Below are positions 1 to 4,844 of a DNA stretch of 5,641 nt, one piece after another (the stretch's first letter is position 1; the number at the start of each line of letters is the position of its first letter). Origin of the DNA: Myxococcota bacterium (GTDB lineage Bacteria > Myxococcota > Polyangia > GCA-2747355 > JAKLHH01); contig JAKLHH010000577.1 in assembly GCA_022710245.1 (NCBI GenBank), forward strand, positions 1 to 5,641, written 5' to 3'. A model generated the notes under the pieces. It was not told where the DNA came from, did no database searches, and saw nothing but the letters and a program-made list of their open reading frames with translations. Made by a program: the position numbers and the translations under genes.

Positions 1-1366
1 CGCCGACGCAGGCTGCGTGGCAGTCCACGCTGCCGCCGAGGCAGCCCGCGCAGGGGCTGGCCGTGCAGCCGCAGCAGGCGCCGGGGGTGGTGCTCCCTGG
101 CGCGGCGCAGGATCCCACGGGCTGCTTGCCGGCGAGCTGGCAGGCGGCCGAGCAGGAGAGGCCAGCGGACACGCAGCCCGTGCAGCCGGCCCCGGCCGGC
201 CAGCTGCTCCCCGCGGGCAGGGCGAGCGCGATGCGGTTCTTGTTCCAGGTGGCGACGGACGCGCCGCCGAACCAGACCGCCCGGACCTGGCCCGTCGCGC
301 CGAGCTCGAGGAACGGGGTCACCTGGCCGTGCGCGTCGTAGGCTGCGCCGCTGAGGCCGAAGAGCTGACCGCGATCGGTCCAGCAGTGCACGCCGTCGGG
401 GCTGGTGGCCCAGCGGGTGCCGCTCCCGCTCTCGTGGAGCATCACGTAGGCGCCGCCCACCTTCTTCACGTCGACCGCCCCCGCGTTGAGGAAGATGGGG
501 TTCTGCGGGTGGCGGGTCCAGCTGAGGCCGTCGCTGCTGGTGGCGTAGCCGACGTGGCGCGCGCTGCCGTCCTGGCCGTCGTACCACATCTTGTAGACGC
601 CCCCCTCGAGGAGGACCGCGGGGCGCCCGACCTTCAGCGACTCCCAGCTGCCGGCCAGGCCCTTGTCGAGGACCAGCTGCTTCTTGCCGAAGCCGGTCAG
701 CCCGCTCGAGGTGGCGAGCCAGATCTTGTCGTCCTCGCCGCTCGCCGCGTCGGTGTAGTACATCCGCCAGGTGCCGCCGACGGCCACCACGCTGGGGTCG
801 TTGACGTGGTTCGAGGCGCCGCGGTCGAGGACGGGCTGCGGGCTCTGGTCGCTCGGCCACTTGCGCCAGCGCGCGCCGTCCTCGGAGGTGGCGAGGTAGA
901 TGCGGTCGTGGCCGTCGCTGCCCTGGCCGCCGTACCACATGGCGTACCCGCCGGCGAGCGCGTGGAGCTCCGGCGCGTAGACATTGTCGGCGCCCTGCAG
1001 CGCGGCGCTCGCAGTGGGGACCAGCATGGGGTTCGCGACGGGGAGCGTGAACGTCGCCGGCCAGCCCGCGGGCAGCGAGGGCGCGCACACGCACTGTCCC
1101 TGCTCACACACCTGCCAGGCCTGACAGCCGGCGCAGGTCTTCTCGCCGCGAGGCTGATCGAGCCCCGCGGCGTCCGGACGCGGACCGTCCAGTCGCGCGC
1201 CGTCCAGGTGCGGCGCGTCGGGGCGGGCGCCGTCGCCGGAGGCGTCGAGGCGCGGACCGTCCGGCCAGCGGAGCGACTCGGAGCCCTGATCGGCGATGGT
1301 CCGGCTCCCCGGGCAGCCGGTGAGCAGCGAGAGCGCGAGCAGGAGCCAGCGTGCTCGTCTCGACAT
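1..1366 (-). CDS. Lipoprotein with five-bladed GH43-like propeller and Cys-rich tail (3' end outside window)
   Basis: 455 residues are visible and the frame is still open at the left edge. The ATG at 1366 has GGAGG (1373-1377) six nt upstream. Residues 1-18 form a lipoprotein signal peptide with lipobox L15-T-G-C18. An Asp-periodic linker follows (36-70), then a small Cys cluster (C78, C81, C87, C92, C94). Residues about 112-383 hold five repeats built as Pro/Asp strand, 'GG-Y-x-MWY', then 'ATSxDG': M143-W-Y, M202-Y-Y, M260-W-Y, M309, W365-F. This resembles the five-bladed propeller of the GH43/GH32/GH130 group. A Cys-rich tail begins at C395. The family similarity suggests sugar binding or hydrolysis at the cell surface, but I cannot confirm the catalytic acids: D190 (NDPS) is a candidate, and blade 1 has APE where GH43 enzymes carry an Asp. 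It lies 79 nt downstream of ddl on the same strand. The lipoprotein call is strong; enzyme activity is uncertain. Confidence 0.85.
   Translation of the reverse strand, partial: MSRRARWLLLALSLLTGCPGSRTIADQGSESLRWPDGPRLDASGDGARPDAPHLDGARLDGPRPDAAGLDQPRGEKTCAGCQAWQVCEQGQCVCAPSLPAGWPATFTLPVANPMLVPTASAALQGADNVYAPELHALAGGYAMWYGGQGSDGHDRIYLATSEDGARWRKWPSDQSPQPVLDRGASNHVNDPSVVAVGGTWRMYYTDAASGEDDKIWLATSSGLTGFGKKQLVLDKGLAGSWESLKVGRPAVLLEGGVYKMWYDGQDGSARHVGYATSSDGLSWTRHPQNPIFLNAGAVDVKKVGGAYVMLHESGSGTRWATSPDGVHCWTDRGQLFGLSGAAYDAHGQVTPFLELGATGQVRAVWFGGASVATWNKNRIALALPAGSSWPAGAGCTGCVSAGLSCSAACQLAGKQPVGSCAAPGSTTPGACCGCTASPCAGCLGGSVDCHAACVG
8..184 (-). repeat. Two copies of a C-x2-C-x6-C-x3-C module in the lipoprotein tail
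   Basis: C395, C398, C405 and C409 (codons 184-140) and C439, C442, C449 and C453 (codons 52-8) have identical spacing, 44 residues apart. The segment between them adds C420, C431, C432 and C434. This suggests repeated small disulfide-bonded or metal-binding units. More copies may follow beyond the window edge. Confidence 0.65.
1157..1261 (-). repeat. 15-nt degenerate tandem repeat encoding an Asp-periodic linker
   Basis: Residues 36-70 of the lipoprotein follow a five-residue period, D-(G/A)-(P/A)-(R/H)-(L/P), with Asp at 36, 41, 50, 55, 60, 65 and 70. The step 41-50 is imperfect and has an extra Asp at 45. The DNA shows matching 15-nt units, several beginning GACGGTCCGCG or GACGGCGCGCG. 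It is probably a flexible spacer that holds the folded domain away from the membrane anchor. Such tracts can change length by slippage. Confidence 0.75.
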
Positions 1367-1372
1367 GCGTCG

Positions 1373-1396
1373 CCTCCGCGAGAGAACACGCGGAGG
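1373..1396 (-). promoter_or_regulatory. Perfect 8-bp hairpin covering the lipoprotein ribosome binding site
   Basis: On the transcript, CCTCCGCG (1396-1389), an 8-nt loop (1388-1381) and CGCGGAGG (1380-1373) form a perfect GC-rich stem. The 3' arm contains the whole GGAGG Shine-Dalgarno of the lipoprotein gene, six nt before its ATG. If folded, it would block ribosome entry. It is not a canonical terminator because no T-run follows. Confidence 0.6.
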
Positions 1397-1422
1397 TTAC
1401 CACGCGAGCGTCGAGCGCTGAC

Positions 1423-1445
1423 GGAAGAAGGGGAGAGGGAGGGAG
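1423..1445 (-). other. 23-nt all-pyrimidine tract directly after the ddl stop codon
   Basis: The plus strand is unbroken purine from 1423 to 1445, so a ddl transcript would carry 23 C/U residues immediately 3' of the stop codon. A C-rich, G-free stretch could help Rho load, or it could simply be spacer. The rest of the gap (1397-1422) shows nothing else I recognise, and there is no intrinsic terminator between ddl and the lipoprotein gene. Confidence 0.4.
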
Positions 1446-2456
1446 CTACTGCGGGCCCACCGGGGCGGCCGAGCGGCGCTCGGGACCCGGGTGCTCCTTC
1501 TGACGCACGCGGCGCTCGGTCTCGGGCGAGGAGCCGAGGCTGCGCAGCCGCGCCTCGTTCAGGATCGCCTCGCAGAGATCGGTGAAGCTCATCCCGGCGT
1601 GGGCGGCGATGCGCGGGAGCAGGCTCTGCTGAGTCAGGCCCGGCAGCGTGTTCACCTCGAGGATGTACTCGTTGCCGAGGTCGCTGACGATCATGTTCAC
1701 GCGGCTCGCCCCCTCGCAGCCGAGCGCCTGGTGCGCGCGCAGGGCCTGCGTGAGGATGCCGCGGTAGCGCTCCGGCGAGAGGCGGGCGGGCAGGAAGAAG
1801 TCCGCGTGGCCCGGCACGTACTTCGCCTGGTAGTCGAAGATGCGGTTGTGCGAGGCGATCTCGATGGCGCCGAGGGCCTTGTCGCCGACGATGCCGACGT
1901 GGACCTCCTTGCCCGTGATGTAGCGCTCGACCAGCACCACGTCATCGAAGCGGAAGGCGTCCTCGCAGGCCTCCTCGAGCTGCTCGAGGTTCTCGGCGAG
2001 GGAGACGCCGACGCTGGAGCCCTCGCTGGCGGGCTTCACGATCACCGGGAAGCCGAAGGCGCCGTGCACCTCCTCGAGCGAGACGAAGCGGTCGCGGTCG
2101 AGGACGTAGTAGGGCGGGGTGGGCAGGTTGTGCAGCCGGAAGAGCTCCTTCGCCTTGATCTTGTGCATCGCGAGCGAGCTGGCGAGGACGCTCGAGCCGG
2201 TGTAGGGGATGCCCATGATCTCGAGGACGCCCTGGATGCAGCCGTCCTCACCATAGCGCCCGTGCAGGGCGTTGAAGACCACGTCCACGTTCGCCTGGCG
2301 GAGGACGAGGTCGATGTCGCGGTCGACGAAGATGCGGACCACGTTGTAGCCGCGGTCGGAGAGGGCGCGAAAGACGTTCTCGCCGCTCTGCAGGGAGATA
2401 TCACGCTCTGCGGAGAGGCCTCCCATCAGGACACCGATCTTCTTCATGGCTAGCAT
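1446..2456 (-). CDS. ddl: D-alanine--D-alanine ligase
   Basis: ATP-grasp enzyme that joins two D-alanines in the cytoplasm for the peptidoglycan precursor. 336 residues. The start ATG (2456) has AGGAGG (2463-2468) six nt upstream; the ATG at 2447 (MKKIG) would have a 15-nt spacing and is less likely. Motifs: GG-x-SAERD (E17), HG-x-YGEDG (65-72), K99, KPASEGSSVG (K141, S147), E177, E184, AKY (K212, Y213), EVNTLPG (E267, N269). Y213 matches the Tyr of D-Ala-D-Ala enzymes rather than the His of VanA-type D-Ala-D-Lac ligases. The residue matching E. coli DdlB Asp257, a Mg2+ ligand, is Asn254. The usual C-terminus is reached near residue 304; about 32 further residues are charged and Pro-rich. It is divergent from the NlpC/P60 operon and followed by the lipoprotein gene. 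The identity is secure. Confidence 0.97.
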   Translation of the reverse strand: MLAMKKIGVLMGGLSAERDISLQSGENVFRALSDRGYNVVRIFVDRDIDLVLRQANVDVVFNALHGRYGEDGCIQGVLEIMGIPYTGSSVLASSLAMHKIKAKELFRLHNLPTPPYYVLDRDRFVSLEEVHGAFGFPVIVKPASEGSSVGVSLAENLEQLEEACEDAFRFDDVVLVERYITGKEVHVGIVGDKALGAIEIASHNRIFDYQAKYVPGHADFFLPARLSPERYRGILTQALRAHQALGCEGASRVNMIVSDLGNEYILEVNTLPGLTQQSLLPRIAAHAGMSFTDLCEAILNEARLRSLGSSPETERRVRQKEHPGPERRSAAPVGPQ

Positions 2457-2463
2457 TCGCTGC

Positions 2464-2477
2464 CTCCTGGGGAGGAG
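2464..2477 (-). promoter_or_regulatory. Small hairpin overlapping the ddl ribosome binding site
   Basis: The ddl leader reads CTCCT-CCCC-AGGAG, a 5-bp stem with a 4-nt loop (2477-2464). The 3' arm contains most of the AGGAGG Shine-Dalgarno (2468-2463), six nt upstream of the chosen ATG. The stem is short, so stability is modest. Confidence 0.4.
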
Positions 2478-2534
2478 TTTCTGCAAGGCACATACCGTCA
2501 GGAAGGCCGCGTGCTTCTTGCGCTTCGGGACGGC

Positions 2535-2558
2535 CAGGGCCAGTCGAACACGGCCCTG
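2535..2558. repeat. 7-bp inverted repeat in the ddl leader
   Basis: CAGGGCC (2535-2541) and GGCCCTG (2552-2558) pair perfectly around a 10-nt loop. A T5 run (2564-2568) lies five nt past the stem on the plus strand, but no plus-strand gene ends here. On the ddl transcript it would be a leader stem-loop. It could also be a protein-binding palindrome. Confidence 0.45.
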
Positions 2559-2566
2559 TGCGCTTT

Positions 2567-2596
2567 TTGACCCATACTATAGCCGCCTCGAAACAT
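2567..2596 (+). promoter_or_regulatory. Possible promoter for the lipoprotein/NlpC-P60 operon
   Basis: TTGACC (2567-2572) is a good -35-like hexamer (five of six). Eighteen nt later lies AAACAT (2591-2596), a poor -10. Start sites would fall near 2604, leaving about 85 nt of leader. It overlaps the possible ddl -10, so the two promoters could compete for polymerase. Confidence 0.25.
2576..2581 (-). promoter_or_regulatory. Possible -10 element for ddl
   Basis: TATAGT on the minus strand matches the sigma-70 -10 consensus at five of six positions, within the most A/T-rich patch of the window. The only -35-like hexamer nearby, TTGATG (2599-2594), is 12 nt away, which is too close. The call therefore rests on the -10 alone. 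It would give a ddl leader of a little over 100 nt that includes the 2535-2558 hairpin. Confidence 0.28.
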
Positions 2597-2631
2597 CAAG
2601 TTTTTGCATGCTCGCGTACGTCCAGTGGCAG

Positions 2632-2649
2632 GCAAACCCCGTGCAAACC
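2632..2649 (+). promoter_or_regulatory. Direct repeat GCAAACC-N4-GCAAACC (possible operator)
   Basis: Two identical 7-nt copies (2632-2638 and 2643-2649) are separated by four nt, giving an 11-nt period on one helix face. PhoB/OmpR-family response regulators bind 7-4-7 direct repeats of this geometry. It lies 38 nt before the lipoprotein ATG. No regulator gene is in the window. Confidence 0.3.
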
Positions 2650-2687
2650 GCGTGACATCCGTCGGCGTGCGGTCGAAAATCGGAGCG

Positions 2688-3716
2688 ATGCGGACGCGAC
2701 TCTTCTCTCTGTCCATGCTGGGGATCGCGCTCGCCGCTGGCTGCGCGGACCCCGAGCCGAAGGTGATCGCACGGCGGGCAGCGCTGGCCGCGGCCGGGCC
2801 GGAGCGGATCGTGATGGCGAGCGCGGCGCGGGTGGGCGCGGGCGACGCCGAGGTGGTCGTGCGGGCCGCCTGGGGCAGCGCGCCCGGCGAGCTCGGTCGC
2901 CGCGAGGAGGCGAGCCGGCCTGGGCCGATGAGCCTCGCGGTGGAGGAGGGCGGGGCGCTCCAGGTCCTCGACCAGGTGAACCGCCGCATCGCTCGCTTCG
3001 ACGCGCGGGGCCGGCTGCTCCAGCTGATCCCGCTCGAGGGCGAGACCGCCGAGGAGCTCGCGCCCGTCGGGGATCGCACCTGGGTGCTCTACTACGAGCC
3101 GGGCGCCGCGCCGGGCTTCCGCGTCGTGGAGCACGCGCGCGACGGGCAGCGGCTCCGCAGCCTGCGCCTCGATCGCAAGCTGCAGCTCATCACCGCGCTC
3201 CGCGTGAGCGGCGAGGCTGCCGCGCCCGACGTCTGGGTCGAGCTGCGCCACGAGGAGCAGGTGCAGGTCGTGCGCGCGGGCGCGCCGAAGGACGGCGGAG
3301 CGCCTGCTCTCCGCCGCCTGGGCCGTCCGCCGCGCGGCGGGGCAGGGGCACGGCTCCTCGCCGGCCGCGAGGACGGGGTCGCGCTCGTCCGCCGCGTCGA
3401 CGCGGGCCGCTTCGCCACACGCCTCCTCGAGGTGGTGCCGCCGGGCAAGCTCCTCGCCACCTTCGCGCTGGAGTCGCGACCGGACGCCTCGCTCTACCTG
3501 GGCCTCGCGCTCGAGGACGGCGATCAGATCCTCCGCGTGGTGCTGGTGCGCCGCCCCGGCGCCGCCCCGCTCACCGTCGAGCTCGCGCCGCGCGCGACCG
3601 ACGCCTTCCGCGACCTGGAGCTCGGGCCCGACGGCTCGGTCTACCAGCTCGCCAGCGACGAGCAGGGCGTCACCGTGCGACGCTGGGCCGTCTCCGCCGC
3701 GGGAGGTGCGCGATGA
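2688..3716 (+). CDS. Lipoprotein with an NHL-like propeller repeat, first gene of the NlpC/P60 operon
   Basis: 342 residues. The signal peptide ends in lipobox L15-A-A-G-C19, the only cysteine in the protein, so it is probably a lipid-anchored envelope protein. Residues 78-116 (PGPMSLAV, then LQVLDQVNRRIARFD, then GRLLQLIPL) resemble one NHL/6-bladed propeller repeat; a weaker strand pattern recurs near the C-terminus (DLELGPDGSVYQLAS). The rest is beta-like but unrecognised, and no enzyme motif is visible. Start: the ATG at 2688 gives a normal signal peptide, but its GGAG (2682-2685) is only two nt away. In-frame GTGs at 2667 and 2652 would add residues before the signal and lack a ribosome site. 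Its TGA overlaps the next ATG (ATGA), so the pair is translationally coupled. It may partner or position the downstream peptidase; that is inferred from the operon only. Confidence 0.85.
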   Translation: MRTRLFSLSMLGIALAAGCADPEPKVIARRAALAAAGPERIVMASAARVGAGDAEVVVRAAWGSAPGELGRREEASRPGPMSLAVEEGGALQVLDQVNRRIARFDARGRLLQLIPLEGETAEELAPVGDRTWVLYYEPGAAPGFRVVEHARDGQRLRSLRLDRKLQLITALRVSGEAAAPDVWVELRHEEQVQVVRAGAPKDGGAPALRRLGRPPRGGAGARLLAGREDGVALVRRVDAGRFATRLLEVVPPGKLLATFALESRPDASLYLGLALEDGDQILRVVLVRRPGAAPLTVELAPRATDAFRDLELGPDGSVYQLASDEQGVTVRRWAVSAAGGAR

Positions 3717-4828
3717 GGCGCTCCCTCGCGCTGCGCTCCCTCGCGCTGCTCTCGCTGGCGCTCGTCCTCGCGCCGCTCGGCGCGCTCGCCGCGGACAGCT
3801 GCCCGACGATGACCCGGCAGGCGATCATCGACCTCGCCAAGACCGGCGTCGGCTGCCCCTACGTCTGGGGCGGCACCTGCTGGAACCCGGCCGACACCAC
3901 CTGGAAGGGCGCCGACTGCTCCGGGTACGTCACCAAGTGCTGGCAGGTCCCGGCGGCCTCGGCGGTGACGAGCTGCCTCTCCCACTACTACGCCAGCGGC
4001 GACTTCGCCTCCGGGACCGACCACTGGACCGGCATCGGTCGCGACGAGCTCCTCCCCGGCGACGCGCTCGCCCGGGATGGGCACGTGCTCCTCTTCGAGG
4101 CCTACACCTCGACGACGGACTGCTACCAGATCTACGAGGCTCGCGGCACCGCCTATGGGATCGTCTATCGCGTCCGCTGCCCGGACAGCACCTTCACGGG
4201 GCACCGCCGCCACAACCTCTCCACCGTCACGCCGCCGCCGCCGCCGACGGGCCAGCAACCGAAGGGCACGGTGGAGGGCGTCGACTGCGGGCTGGTCCGC
4301 GGCTGGGCGCAGGACCCGGATACCAAGACGACGTCCATCAACGTGCAGATCTACTTCAACGGCGGGCCGGGGCAGGTGGGCGCGGTGGGCTACAACGTCG
4401 TCGCGAACGTCACGCGGTCGGACCTCACCTCGCTCCTCGGCTCGGCGAACCACGGCTTCTCCATGCCGGTGCCCTCGAAGATGAAGGACGGCAAGGCGCA
4501 CGTGGTGCATGTCTACGGCGTCGACAGCGCCGGCGGGACGAACCCGGAGCTGACCGGCAGCCCCAAGGTGATCAGCTGCGCGCCGAGCGGCGAGGCCGGC
4601 CCGGACCCGACGCCGCTCGACGGCGGCGTGATGCTCGACCCCGACGGGGCGCCGACCAAGCCGCCGAACCTGGAGACACCGGATGACAACGCGCCCGAGC
4701 ACGACCTCGCGCTGACCGGCAGCTGCGGCTGCGCGGTGCCGCGCTCCGCCGACGGGGCGTGGATCCTGCTCGCGCTCGCGCTGGGCGTGGTGCTCGCGCG
4801 GGTGGTCAGGGCGCGGCGGCGACGCTAG
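3713..4828 (+). CDS. Secreted NlpC/P60-type cysteine peptidase with beta-sandwich domain and MYXO-CTERM anchor
   Basis: 371 residues. The ATG lies in the ATGA overlap with the upstream gene and has GGGAGG (3701-3706) six nt before it. A signal peptide (1-27, ending ALA-A) precedes an NlpC/P60-like domain (about 33-168): YVWGG (50-54), catalytic Cys in GADCSGY (C69), His in DGHVLLF (H124), and E142 (YEARG) at the usual third polar position. The domain has seven more cysteines, suiting an oxidising exported environment. A P5 linker (174-178, five CCG codons) leads to a beta-sandwich-like domain (about 186-289: VRGWAQDPD, HGFSMPVPS, HVVHVYGVD). A Pro/Asp-rich stretch follows, then a MYXO-CTERM-like end: C338-G-C340, a hydrophobic helix (349-361) and a run of Arg. 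Family members usually cleave peptidoglycan peptides; the substrate here is unknown. Surface anchoring is inferred from the C-terminus. Confidence 0.9.
   Translation: MRRSLALRSLALLSLALVLAPLGALAADSCPTMTRQAIIDLAKTGVGCPYVWGGTCWNPADTTWKGADCSGYVTKCWQVPAASAVTSCLSHYYASGDFASGTDHWTGIGRDELLPGDALARDGHVLLFEAYTSTTDCYQIYEARGTAYGIVYRVRCPDSTFTGHRRHNLSTVTPPPPPTGQQPKGTVEGVDCGLVRGWAQDPDTKTTSINVQIYFNGGPGQVGAVGYNVVANVTRSDLTSLLGSANHGFSMPVPSKMKDGKAHVVHVYGVDSAGGTNPELTGSPKVISCAPSGEAGPDPTPLDGGVMLDPDGAPTKPPNLETPDDNAPEHDLALTGSCGCAVPRSADGAWILLALALGVVLARVVRARRRR
4724..4825 (+). other. MYXO-CTERM-type sorting signal
   Basis: Residues 338-371 of the peptidase carry C-G-C, a short spacer with W350, a hydrophobic segment of about 13 residues and the ending R-A-R-R-R-R. 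This three-part order matches the MYXO-CTERM signal described for Myxococcota surface proteins, in which the Cys is thought to be the processing and anchoring site. It is the best evidence for the organism's phylum. Confidence 0.8.
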
Positions 4829-4844
4829 CTGCGGCGAGCTGGGC
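4829..4844. other. 16-nt convergent gap with no terminator
   Basis: The peptidase gene and the sugar kinase gene end tail to tail here. I find only trivial 4-bp stems and no T-run in either direction, so termination is probably Rho-dependent or occurs inside the opposing gene. Confidence 0.5.

Larger units (their letters stand above)
2457..2687. promoter_or_regulatory. Divergent intergenic control region between ddl and the lipoprotein/NlpC-P60 operon
   Basis: The 231-nt gap between two divergent translation starts must contain both promoters. Its 2561-2605 part is clearly richer in A/T than the rest of the window. Contents from left to right: the ddl ribosome-site hairpin, an inverted repeat at 2535-2558, a TATAGT -10-like hexamer facing ddl (2581-2576), a TTGACC -35-like hexamer facing right (2567-2572), a small AAAC-N5-GTTT palindrome (2591-2603), and a 7-4-7 direct repeat (2632-2649). 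I see no credible gene here. Confidence 0.6.

Noticed and set aside
697..1389. Minus-strand frame of 230 codons starting near the lipoprotein start
   Set aside because: It is out of frame with the lipoprotein and its product is Arg/Ser/Ala/Thr-rich low complexity. The true frame starts at 1366 and is open to the window edge.
17..1585. Long plus-strand open frame (522 codons) opposite the propeller lipoprotein
   Set aside because: Its translation is low-complexity Ala/Gly/Arg/Val without motifs. The opposite strand has a ribosome site, lipobox and propeller repeats. It is an antisense shadow caused by high GC.
1491..2453. Plus-strand frame of 320 codons opposite ddl
   Set aside because: Mirrors the ddl codon pattern and has no recognisable domain; ddl is unambiguous.
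2535..2568. Rho-independent terminator (stem plus T5) on the plus strand
   Set aside because: The T-run begins five nt beyond the stem and no plus-strand gene lies upstream. It is kept only as an inverted repeat in the ddl leader.
2626..2645. Sigma-54-like TGGCAGG...TGC element
   Set aside because: The spacing between the GG and GC dinucleotides is four nt too long for a -24/-12 promoter.
2558..3712. 5' extension of the NlpC/P60 reading frame
   Set aside because: The extension overlaps the upstream lipoprotein in another frame and reads as Arg-rich noise. The ATG at 3713 has a good ribosome site and begins a clean signal peptide.
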